10,133 nucleotides of DNA from contig JASHSD010000334.1 in assembly GCA_030036985.1 (NCBI GenBank), forward strand, positions 1 through 10,133, read 5' to 3'. This document shows positions 1-7,264 of this stretch, piece by piece (within the stretch, counting starts at the first letter, position 1; every line of letters starts with the position of its first letter). The DNA is from Bryobacteraceae bacterium. GTDB lineage: Bacteria; Acidobacteriota; Terriglobia; Bryobacterales; Bryobacteraceae. The position numbers and the translations under genes were made by a program. Under the pieces are notes generated by a model. The model searched no databases. It was not told the DNA's origin and saw only the letters and a program-made list of their open reading frames with translations.

Positions 1-2
1 AG

Positions 3-1124
3 GTCGAGCTCTTCACCCTCGCGGACGACGCCGGCGACTTGGTACATGAATCGGCGCTGGCCCGCTATTGCCGCAAAGTAACAGTTGCACGGATAAGTCC
101 GAGGCTGGCGCGTCTCAAGGCATTGCCGTGGTTGTTCACGCGCACACCCTTGACGCTGCCTTACTTCCGTTCTGCGAAGCTTCAAAGAGAAATCCGCCGG
201 GCGCTGCGGCAACGTTCCTATGATCGGATTCTGATCTTCAGTTCGGCCATGGCTCAGTATCTCGACTGGGCCGACGCGCCGCCCGTCATCACCGACTTGG
301 TGGATGTGGATTCCGACAAGTGGCGCCAATACGCGGGCTTTGTAAAGTTTCCCTTCTCCGCCATCTATCGCCGGGAAGGCCGGGCGTTGCGCGAATACGA
401 GCGCGAGGTGTGCCGTCGAAGCAGCGCCGTTGTGGTTACGACCGAACGGGAGGCGCGGCTGGTTCAGGAAATCTGCCCGACGTCGCGCGTGCACGTCGCG
501 CCAAACGGCGTGGATTCGGATTACTTCAGTCCGGCTGCCGCACCGGATACCGCATCGCCGGCGATCGCGTTCGTCGGGGACATGAGTTACTTCCCCAATG
601 TTGAGGCGGCGATTTTCTTTGCCAACAAGGTTTTTCCCCTGATTCGGGCGAAGGTGAGCGATGCCAGGTTTCTGATCGTAGGCCGCAACCCGGCGGCCGG
701 CATCCTTGCGTTGCGAAGAATTAACGGGGTGGAGGTTACCGGACGAGTTCCGGATATACGGCCCTGGCTCGCGCGGGCGCAGGTATCGGTAGCGCCGTTC
801 TCGATCTCCGCCGGAATTCCAAACAAGCTTCTGGAAGCGATGGCCTGCGGTTTGCCCGTGGTCGCTACGCCCCGGGGCGTTCAGGGTCTGTCGCCGGAAA
901 TCCAGGAGGCCGTCGAAACCGCGGAAGGAGCGGAGAAACTGGCTTCGCGAGTCGTTGACCTGCTGAACAACCCCGCGCTTGCCCGAACGAAGGGATTGGA
1001 TGGACGCGCGCGGGTGATGGCGGCGCACAATTGGGATCAATCGCTGAGACTTCTTCTGAATCTGTTGGAAAACCCGAAGGGTGAGGCGCCGGTACAAGCA
1101 ACGGTGCATTACGCACGGGCCTGA
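3..1124 (+). CDS. Exosortase-associated glycosyltransferase (TIGR03087/Stp1 type), 5' truncated
   Basis: This is a cytoplasmic or membrane-associated sugar transferase of the GT-B fold that probably adds a sugar to a lipid-linked or growing exopolysaccharide chain; donor and acceptor cannot be read from sequence. The reading frame is open to the left edge, and the codons at 3-38 continue the family pattern (LADDAGD, then a conserved HxxAL stretch), so the TTG at 39 is not the start and the N-terminus lies outside the window. In the 373 visible residues the hallmarks are PLTLPYF (about 49-55), FSSAMAQY (79-86), DVDSDKWRQY (101-110), an IYRREG stretch, PNGVD (167-171), FVGDMSYFPN (190-199) and PNKLLEAMACGLP in the C-terminal donor-binding domain. 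The DVDSDKWRQY block is typical of the PEP-CTERM/EpsH-associated family TIGR03087. The first Glu of the usual EX7E motif is Ala here; the second is kept. The next gene starts 14 bases later, consistent with an operon. Confidence 0.88.
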   Translation, partial: VELFTLADDAGDLVHESALARYCRKVTVARISPRLARLKALPWLFTRTPLTLPYFRSAKLQREIRRALRQRSYDRILIFSSAMAQYLDWADAPPVITDLVDVDSDKWRQYAGFVKFPFSAIYRREGRALREYEREVCRRSSAVVVTTEREARLVQEICPTSRVHVAPNGVDSDYFSPAAAPDTASPAIAFVGDMSYFPNVEAAIFFANKVFPLIRAKVSDARFLIVGRNPAAGILALRRINGVEVTGRVPDIRPWLARAQVSVAPFSISAGIPNKLLEAMACGLPVVATPRGVQGLSPEIQEAVETAEGAEKLASRVVDLLNNPALARTKGLDGRARVMAAHNWDQSLRLLLNLLENPKGEAPVQATVHYARA

Positions 1125-1138
1125 AGGTTTTTTAATCC

Positions 1139-2353
1139 ATGGTTCGTACAAAGAGCTCAGCGCCGGCGCGGAAGACGGTTTCCAAAACCGTGCTTATGCT
1201 CCTGACCAATGCCTACGATCCCGATCCGCGGGTCCGGCAGGAGGCATTGTCATTGATCCGCATGGGTTATCGTGTGCGCCTTCTCGCCTGGGATCGCGAC
1301 CGAAAGTCGCCACCCTCCGAATGCATTGAGGGAGTAGAGGTGGAACGCGTGTTCCTCTCCTCCTCGCATGGCCGCGGCAGCACGCAGATATTTTTTTACA
1401 CCCTGCTCTACCTGAGGATGCTCTTTCGATGTCTGCGAACGCCTTTCGACGTCGTTCACTGCCACGATCTGGACACGCTGCCGTTGGGCTTTCTGGTCGG
1501 CAAGCTGAAGCGCAAGCCGGTTGTCTATGACGCGCACGAGAGTTTCCCGGACATGCTCGAGGGCAGCGTAAATCCTTCGATCCGCCGCGGGCTGGTGAAG
1601 CTGGAAAATTTTCTGATCCGCCGGACCGATCTGTTGATCACGGTCGGAGAGAAATTGCGGGAGTTCTTCGCGCAACGAGGGGCACGGCGTTCAGTCGTCG
1701 TCGGCAACTGGAAACGGCTGGAGGAATTCTCGCGCGCCGAACGGGAAAACCTGGCCACGCGCAGCCGGTTGGGGATTCCGCCCGAAGCCCTGGTTGTCGT
1801 CTGTATAACGCAGTTGCTGAAAGACCGGAAGATCGAAGAACTCTTCGGCGCGCTGGCGGAATGTCCGGGCGTTTACGTCATCGTGGCCGGCAGGGGCGTT
1901 CTGGAGGGCATGGTCCGCGACGCGGCTCAGGCGAATCCGCGAATTCTCTTCGTCGGGTTGATTTCCGGGAAACAGATTGCAGACTATACCTGCGCCGGCG
2001 ATGTCATCTATTACGGATTCGATCCGGAGAACCCGAATGCCCGCTTCAGCGCGCCCAACAAGCTTTACGAAGCTTTGGCCGCGGGCAGGCCGTTAATAAC
2101 CGGCGATTTCGGGGAAATCGCGGACGTGGTTCGGAAAGCGAACTGCGGAATAGTGTTGCCCGATTACAGCGCGCAATCGGTTCGGGAAGCGATTGTGAAA
2201 ATGCAGGACGCCGGGTGGAGAAGAATACTCGCGAACCATGCCGCCGATTACGGACGAACGGCCATGAATTGGAGCAAGGGAGCGGAGATCCTCCGCCGCG
2301 AATACGAGGCTCTTTTACACAAGTTGTCAAACAGGCAGTTGTGTGCAGGCTGA
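1139..2353 (+). CDS. GT4-like glycosyltransferase
   Basis: This 404-residue protein is a GT-B glycosyltransferase, probably part of the same polysaccharide pathway; its donor sugar is not predictable. The N-terminal domain opens with a beta-strand (KTVLMLLTNAY, about 16-26) and PDPRVRQEA (28-36), followed by VVHCHDLDTLPLG (105-117) and VVYDAHESFPDM (128-139), a combination common in GT4/GT1-annotated transferases of surface-polysaccharide loci. The C-terminal domain has an acceptable donor-site helix, SAPNKLYEALAAGRP (304-318), and GDFGEIADV. As in the first gene, the second Glu of EX7E is present (E311) while the first position is not acidic. ATG 1139 was chosen because later in-frame starts would cut into the first beta-strand; an AAGG at 1124-1127 sits 11 bases upstream, a weak and rather distant ribosome site. 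There is no signal peptide or membrane helix. It lies between two exosortase-type transferases but does not itself show their signatures. Confidence 0.87.
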   Translation: MVRTKSSAPARKTVSKTVLMLLTNAYDPDPRVRQEALSLIRMGYRVRLLAWDRDRKSPPSECIEGVEVERVFLSSSHGRGSTQIFFYTLLYLRMLFRCLRTPFDVVHCHDLDTLPLGFLVGKLKRKPVVYDAHESFPDMLEGSVNPSIRRGLVKLENFLIRRTDLLITVGEKLREFFAQRGARRSVVVGNWKRLEEFSRAERENLATRSRLGIPPEALVVVCITQLLKDRKIEELFGALAECPGVYVIVAGRGVLEGMVRDAAQANPRILFVGLISGKQIADYTCAGDVIYYGFDPENPNARFSAPNKLYEALAAGRPLITGDFGEIADVVRKANCGIVLPDYSAQSVREAIVKMQDAGWRRILANHAADYGRTAMNWSKGAEILRREYEALLHKLSNRQLCAG

Positions 2354-2357
2354 AAAA

Positions 2358-3503
2358 ATGCAGATTCGCATTTTGCACATAATCGACTCGCTCGGCAACG
2401 GAGGCCTGGAAAACGGCGTCGTGAATCTGGTCCGCCATATGGACAGCCGGCGTTTTGAACATTGCATCTGCACCGTGAGAGAGCTCGGCGCGAATCTGGA
2501 CGCGGTGCGCGCATCGGGAGCCGGAATAACGCATATCGGTAAGGAGGGGAAGCGCTTTCAAACCCCGGCCCTGCTGCGAGTGATTCGCGAGCTCCGGCCT
2601 GACATCGTGCACACTCGGAATTGGGGCTCGATTGAGGGCGTTCTCGCCGCGCGCCTGGGCCGGTGCGGCGCCACGATTCACAGCGAACATGGGCTGGAAT
2701 CGGCCGCAGGTTCCCTGCCACAGCGGAGAATATGGTTCCGTCGGCTGGCGTTCGAACTGGCCGACCGTGTCCTGTGCGTCTCGCATCGCCTGAAGGACTA
2801 TTATTCCCGCACCACCGGATTTCGGGCGCGCCGGATCGCCGTAATCCATAACGGGGTCGATTGCGGCCGCTTCTTTCCCGATCCGGCGGCGCGGGCGCGG
2901 ATCCGGCGGGAGCTGAACATCGGCGACAACGAATTCTGTGTCGGCTGTGTCGGGAACCTGTTACCGGTAAAGGACCACGATACTCTGTTGCGGGCGCTGG
3001 CGATCCTCGGAGGAGAATCGAAGGGCTGGCGCGTCGTGATTGCCGGCGAAGGGCCGACTCGTCCGAATCTGGAGGTTGCGGCTCAAGCGATCGGGCGGCT
3101 CGGCGTGCAAACGTCGTTTCTCGGCACGTGGAAGCGGGTGCCGGAGCTGCTCAATGCCTTCGACGTGTACGTACTCCCGTCCCTAAACGAGGGAATTTCC
3201 AACTCGTTGCTCGAGGCAATGGCGACCGGCCTGCCGGTGCTGGCAACCGATGTCGGAGGCACTCCGGAAGTGGTCGACGACGGCCGATCGGGCCTGCTGT
3301 TCCCGGCCGGAGGTTCGGAAAAGCTGGCCAATCGCCTTATGGATTTAAGAATCTCAACCTGCCTGCGCGAGCAGCTCGGCCGCGAAGCGCGCCGCCACGC
3401 GCAGGAGCATTTCTCGATTCAGGCCATGGTACGGCGTTACGAGGATTTGTACGAGGGACTGGCCGGGCGTGCCTTACCCGTACCTGCCCTCGTCGGGGGG
3501 TAA
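2358..3503 (+). CDS. Exosortase-associated glycosyltransferase (TIGR03088/Stp2 type)
   Basis: This GT4-family retaining glycosyltransferase of 381 residues carries the block pattern of the second sugar transferase of PEP-CTERM/EpsH loci (TIGR03088): GGLENGVVNLVRHM (15-28), RPDIVHTRNW (80-89), SEHGLES (109-115), HNGVDCGRFFPD (164-175), VGCVGNLLPVKDHDTL (195-210), and YVLPSLNEGISNSLLEAMATGLPV (271-294). A full EX7E motif is present (E278 and E286), with the diagnostic EGISN. The C-terminus ends with the family-typical FS-x-x-AMV-x-x-YE-x-LY block. The ATG at 2358 is preferred: it follows the previous stop codon by 4 bases, has CAGG (2346-2349) 8 bases upstream, and begins directly at the first beta-strand (IRILHIID). 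An in-frame GTG at 2343 would add five residues and overlap the upstream gene by 11 bases; it cannot be excluded. The next start codon is 3 bases past this stop, so the genes are almost certainly co-translated. Confidence 0.9.
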   Translation: MQIRILHIIDSLGNGGLENGVVNLVRHMDSRRFEHCICTVRELGANLDAVRASGAGITHIGKEGKRFQTPALLRVIRELRPDIVHTRNWGSIEGVLAARLGRCGATIHSEHGLESAAGSLPQRRIWFRRLAFELADRVLCVSHRLKDYYSRTTGFRARRIAVIHNGVDCGRFFPDPAARARIRRELNIGDNEFCVGCVGNLLPVKDHDTLLRALAILGGESKGWRVVIAGEGPTRPNLEVAAQAIGRLGVQTSFLGTWKRVPELLNAFDVYVLPSLNEGISNSLLEAMATGLPVLATDVGGTPEVVDDGRSGLLFPAGGSEKLANRLMDLRISTCLREQLGREARRHAQEHFSIQAMVRRYEDLYEGLAGRALPVPALVGG

Positions 3504-3506
3504 AGC

Positions 3507-5378
3507 ATGTGCGGAATCTGCGGCATCTTCGAACCCGGTCGTGAAGCCAACATTGAGTGCGCCACATTGAAGAGCATGGCCGACTCCATGGTCCACCGCG
3601 GACCGGACGATGAGGGGTTCTACAGCAACCCCGGAATCGGTCTGGGCTTTCGCCGGCTCTCCATCATCGACCTCGAAGGCGGACACCAGCCCCTGTCGAA
3701 CGAAGACGGGAGCGTATGGATCGCGTTCAACGGCGAAATCTATAACTTCGAAGAGCTGAGCCGGCGCTGTGTCGCCGCGGGGCATCGCTTCCGCACACGG
3801 TCCGATACGGAGACGATCGTCCATCTTTACGAGGAATTGGGCGAGCGTTGTTTTACCGAACTGCGGGGGATGTTCGCAATCGCCTTGTGGGACGGACGCA
3901 GGAAGAGACTCGTGCTGGCGCGTGACCGCATCGGCAAGAAGCCCTTGTTTTACTCCTGGGACGGCAGACGTCTGGTGTTCGGTTCCGAAATTAAAGCGAT
4001 CAAAGCAGCGGGAGGATTTTCGGACGAAATCGACGAGCAGGCGCTCTCCGACTATTTCTCCTACAAGTACATACCCGCGCCCAAGACGATTTACCGCCAT
4101 GTCCACCGGCTGCGCCCGGCATGCTATCTGGTCGCAGATGGGTCCGGCGTTCGGGAGGCCCCCTACTGGGACATCCGGTTCGATGAACAGAACGATATTC
4201 CGGAAGCCGAATGGTGCGAACGTTTCCTCGAGGAATACCGCACGGCGGTGCGATCGCGGCTCGTCAGCGATGTTCCCCTGGGGGCGTTCCTCAGCGGGGG
4301 CGTAGACTCTTCTTCGGTTGTGGCGCTGATGACCACATACCAGAGTCCGGTGACCACCTGTTGTATCGGCTTCAGGGAGAAAAAATACGACGAAGCCGAC
4401 GACGCGCGCGAATTCGCCGCAACTCTGGGGGCCGATCACTATGAGGAAACGGTGGAGCCGCGCGCGATCGACCTCGTGGGAAAACTGTCGTGGCACCACG
4501 ACGAACCCTTCGGCGATTCGTCGGCCATACCCTCGTATTACGTCTCCAGCGTGGCGCGGCGGCGGGTTACGGTCGCCCTCTCGGGCGATGGCGGCGACGA
4601 GAATTTCGCCGGGTACGGCCGCTACCGGCTGGCCATGATGGAAAACCGGATGCGTGCCTGCTTCCCTGAACCCGTGCGGCGAACGCTGTTGCGGCCGCTC
4701 GGCAACGCCTACCCGAAGCTGGCGTGGGCGCCGCGGATTTTCCGCGCGAAGAGCACTCTGCAGAGCCTCGGCCGATCTCCGATCGACGGGTATTTCCGTG
4801 AGATTTCCTGCTGCCCGCCGGATATGAAAGAGCACCTGCTGACCGGAGATCTTGTGCATCGGCTCGCCGGGTACGATTCGGCCGATGTGGTGCGTGAGTA
4901 CTACGACGCGGCCGGCACGACGGATCTGCTCTCGCGAATTCAATACGTGGACATGAAGACGTACCTGCCGGATGACATTCTCGCGAAGGTGGATCGCGCC
5001 AGCATGGCGAACTCGCTCGAAGTGCGTTCTCCGCTGCTTGACCATAAGCTGATGGAACTGATTGCCCGCATCCCTTCCGGCTTGAAGCTGTATAACGGCT
5101 GCGGCAAGTACATTTTCAAGAAGGCTCTGGAACGCATTCTCCCGGCGAGCGTTCTAACGCGGAAGAAAAAGGGATTCGCGGTACCGGTGACGGAATGGTT
5201 CCGCCGGGACCTCAAGGACTTCGCGTATGAGTCGATCTTCGGGGCGCCGGATGACCTGCTGAACCGGCGGTTCGTAATGGATTGCTGGAACCAGCACCAA
5301 CGCGGACAGCGCGACTGGTCGGCGCTGATGTGGTGCGTCCTGATGTTTAAAACCTGGCACGCGGGAGTCCGGGCATGA
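3507..5378 (+). CDS. asnB: Asparagine synthetase-type amidotransferase (glutamine-hydrolysing), exosortase-locus type
   Basis: This 623-residue enzyme uses glutamine-derived ammonia and ATP to turn a carboxyl group into an amide. In a polysaccharide locus the substrate may be a uronic acid or another sugar-bound carboxylate rather than free aspartate (inference). The class II glutaminase domain is complete: nucleophile Cys2 (MCGICGIF), RGPD (31-34), RRLSIID (49-55), FNGEIYN (74-80) and RSDTE (98-102). The synthetase domain has the PP-loop SGGVDSS (263-269), LSGDGGDE (358-365), KVDRASMANSLEVRSPLLD (494-512) and the Lys-rich RKKKGFAVPV near the C-terminus. Length and the DGGDE variant match the exosortase A-associated amidotransferase (TIGR03108), more than housekeeping AsnB. 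The stop codon overlaps the next start by 4 bases (ATGA), linking it translationally to a second family member. A G-rich tract at 3495-3500 lies just upstream of the ATG. The asnB symbol names the family, not a proven substrate. Confidence 0.92.
   Translation: MCGICGIFEPGREANIECATLKSMADSMVHRGPDDEGFYSNPGIGLGFRRLSIIDLEGGHQPLSNEDGSVWIAFNGEIYNFEELSRRCVAAGHRFRTRSDTETIVHLYEELGERCFTELRGMFAIALWDGRRKRLVLARDRIGKKPLFYSWDGRRLVFGSEIKAIKAAGGFSDEIDEQALSDYFSYKYIPAPKTIYRHVHRLRPACYLVADGSGVREAPYWDIRFDEQNDIPEAEWCERFLEEYRTAVRSRLVSDVPLGAFLSGGVDSSSVVALMTTYQSPVTTCCIGFREKKYDEADDAREFAATLGADHYEETVEPRAIDLVGKLSWHHDEPFGDSSAIPSYYVSSVARRRVTVALSGDGGDENFAGYGRYRLAMMENRMRACFPEPVRRTLLRPLGNAYPKLAWAPRIFRAKSTLQSLGRSPIDGYFREISCCPPDMKEHLLTGDLVHRLAGYDSADVVREYYDAAGTTDLLSRIQYVDMKTYLPDDILAKVDRASMANSLEVRSPLLDHKLMELIARIPSGLKLYNGCGKYIFKKALERILPASVLTRKKKGFAVPVTEWFRRDLKDFAYESIFGAPDDLLNRRFVMDCWNQHQRGQRDWSALMWCVLMFKTWHAGVRA
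5363..5367 (+). promoter_or_regulatory. Ribosome binding site of the second AsnB-family gene
   Basis: GGGAG lies inside the end of the first asnB-like gene, 7 bases before the ATG at 5375. Together with the ATGA overlap it supports translational coupling of the two amidotransferase-family genes and confirms that the Ser2-containing N-terminus is the real one. Confidence 0.6.
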
Positions 5379-7264
5379 GCGGCATCTGCGCAATGTGGCG
5401 AAAGAACGCGCCGAGGTTGAGCGGCGCGACGATGTTTGAGATAGCCGAGGGACTGTCGGTCTGCGCGCCGGAGGAAGTCCGCACGGAAATCGACGGCGGT
5501 GCGGGCTTGGGCGTATCGGCCCGACTCGGCACAGAACAAGTCTACGGTAACGGCAGGTTGATTGTTGCCTGCGATGCCGATCTGTGCCGGGAAGACGAAC
5601 TCCGCGCGGCTGCCCGCGGCGGGCCGGAGGTTCCCGCGGCGCAAAAGACAGCCGCTCTTATGGCCGGCCTCTACGAGCGTTTCGGCCCTGAGTTTGTGGA
5701 GCGCCTGCGCGGAGCCTTTTCCTTTATTCTTTGGGACTCGCGGCAGCGCACACTGCTGGCCGCGGTTGACGGCTTCGGAATCAAGCGCCTCGTTTACCAC
5801 CAGGATGCCGAAAAAATTATAGTCGCCACGCGTATCGGCGCCCTGACTCGGACCGGAGAAGTGGAAACGGCGGTCAACCCACGGGCAATCGTCAACGTTT
5901 TGAACTTCACGACTTCGCTGGGGCCGGATACCGTGCTGACGAAAGTATCCAGACTGCTTCCCGGCACGATGCTCACGGTTTCCGCGGCGAAGACGCAGGC
6001 AAAGCCGTATTGGGATATGCGCTACGGCCAGGGTCCGCAACACAATGAAAAAGATCTGGCCCGGCAGTTGGAAGCGGTGGTCGAGCGGTCGGTCGCCGCG
6101 CATTGCGGGAGCGATCCGCCCGCGGCGATGGGCACCTTTCTGAGCGGCGGGACCGACAGCAGCACGATTATCGGAATGATGCACCGCCTGGGGCGCGACC
6201 CGGTACATGCGTACTCCATCGGTTTCCAGGAGCAGTCGTTCAATGAACTGGAATACGCGACCATCGCGGCGAAGAAGTTCAACGCCACGCATCACACGTA
6301 TCTCGTGGGTCCGGACGACTGCCTTGAGGCGTTGCCCCACATGGTGCGGACGTTCGACGAGCCGTTCGCCAATTCCTCCGCAATTCCCACATATTTCTGC
6401 GCCCGGCTGGCGGCACAGAGCGGGACAAAGGTATTGCTCGCCGGAGACGGTGGCGACGAGTTATTCGGCGGCAACGAGCGCTACCGGACAGATCGGATTT
6501 TCGGAATCTACGGGGACCTGCCACATATTCTGCGTAAGGGCCTGATTGAGCCCGCGCTGTCGGTGCTGCCCCGAAATGTCGGTATCGTGCGCATGGCGCG
6601 GAGCTACGTGCGCCGCTCCAATATCCGGCCTCTCGATCGCTTCTTTTCCTATCACTTCCTCTCCGCCCATGACGTTGCCGGGGTGTTTGAACCGGACTTC
6701 CTTGAGTCCATTAACGGGTACTCGCTCCTTGAGACGCCGTCGCGGTATTACCGCGATGCGCCCGCAACAGATCATCTCGACCGGCTGCTTTATGTCGACG
6801 TCAAGATGACCCTGGGGGACAGCGATTTGCCGAAGGTGACCTGCATGGCGGAATTGGCGGGCATCGGGGTGCGATTTCCATTTCTCGATCGCGACGTGGC
6901 GGAATTTTCCGGGCGATTGCCCGCCCGGCTGAAGCTCAAAGGATTTAATAAGCGGTATCTCTTCAAACGGGCCTTCAGGAACCTGCTTCCGCCCGAAGTG
7001 ATACGCAAAAGAAAACACGGGTTTGGGATTCCGGTATCACGCTGGCTGAAGTCCGATCCGAAGCTGCGGCAGCTCACGTGGGACACGCTGTTTTCCATGC
7101 GCGCTGTCAACAGAGGATACTTCCGTCAGCCATTCATAGAGGATCTGTTCCGAAAATACGAGACGGACGAATCTACGTATTACGGCGACAACGTGTGGAC
7201 CTTTCTGGTTCTCGAGCTGTGGCATCGGCAGTTCGTGGACAACTATGCGAAGGCGCCGGCATGA
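5375..7264 (+). CDS. Asparagine synthetase paralogue with a degenerate glutaminase domain
   Basis: This 629-residue AsnB-family protein has kept the ATP-dependent synthetase half and lost the glutaminase active site. Residue 2 is Ser (MSGICAM) where the catalytic Cys should be. The position of FNGEIYN reads ACDADLC (65-71), so the Asn and Gly of the oxyanion hole are gone, and RLSIID and RSDTE have no counterpart. The synthetase domain shows SGGTDSS (257-263), FDEPFANSSAIPTY (327-340), LLAGDGGDELFGGNERY (354-370) and RKRKHGFGIPV (544-554). Its KVDRxSM block is altered to KVTCMAE, and the usual Glu before VRxPFLD is Gly498. It probably adenylates a carboxylate and couples it to free ammonia or to an amine, by analogy with beta-lactam and carbapenam synthetases, which also lack a working glutaminase; this is inference. 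GGGAG at 5363-5367, 7 bases upstream, and the ATGA overlap with the full-length AsnB set the start. A second ATGA overlap joins it to the next gene. Confidence 0.88.
   Translation: MSGICAMWRKNAPRLSGATMFEIAEGLSVCAPEEVRTEIDGGAGLGVSARLGTEQVYGNGRLIVACDADLCREDELRAAARGGPEVPAAQKTAALMAGLYERFGPEFVERLRGAFSFILWDSRQRTLLAAVDGFGIKRLVYHQDAEKIIVATRIGALTRTGEVETAVNPRAIVNVLNFTTSLGPDTVLTKVSRLLPGTMLTVSAAKTQAKPYWDMRYGQGPQHNEKDLARQLEAVVERSVAAHCGSDPPAAMGTFLSGGTDSSTIIGMMHRLGRDPVHAYSIGFQEQSFNELEYATIAAKKFNATHHTYLVGPDDCLEALPHMVRTFDEPFANSSAIPTYFCARLAAQSGTKVLLAGDGGDELFGGNERYRTDRIFGIYGDLPHILRKGLIEPALSVLPRNVGIVRMARSYVRRSNIRPLDRFFSYHFLSAHDVAGVFEPDFLESINGYSLLETPSRYYRDAPATDHLDRLLYVDVKMTLGDSDLPKVTCMAELAGIGVRFPFLDRDVAEFSGRLPARLKLKGFNKRYLFKRAFRNLLPPEVIRKRKHGFGIPVSRWLKSDPKLRQLTWDTLFSMRAVNRGYFRQPFIEDLFRKYETDESTYYGDNVWTFLVLELWHRQFVDNYAKAPA
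7249..7253 (+). promoter_or_regulatory. Ribosome binding site deciding the start of the fusion gene
   Basis: GAAGG lies 7 bases before ATG 7261. It decides against the much longer in-frame opening at 7078, which has no comparable site and would run through the coding end of the preceding gene. Confidence 0.6.

Noticed and set aside
1125..1138. Six-T run between the first and second glycosyltransferases as a possible terminator
   Set aside because: No stem of useful length precedes the T-run, and the genes around it look co-transcribed.
2046..2849. A 267-codon open frame on the minus strand
   Set aside because: It lies opposite the second and third glycosyltransferases, with no motif or ribosome site to support it.
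3474..5045. A 523-codon open frame on the minus strand
   Set aside because: It lies wholly opposite the well-supported asnB gene and its translation shows no recognisable domain; such antisense frames are common in GC-rich genes with biased third positions.
5375..5400. Ser2 of the second AsnB as a mis-called start
   Set aside because: No in-frame alternative start gives an N-terminal Cys, the ribosome site and ATGA overlap fit ATG 5375, and the other glutaminase residues are missing too.
4940..6340. A 466-codon open frame on the minus strand across the two AsnB-family genes
   Set aside because: It crosses two clearly real genes, has no recognisable domain, and its composition (Arg/Ala/Gly-rich) fits a shadow frame.
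7078..7260. Upstream extension of the fusion gene to an earlier ATG
   Set aside because: It would overlap the preceding gene by 187 bases, adds no domain-like sequence, and the ATG at 7261 has a ribosome site and a typical ATGA overlap.
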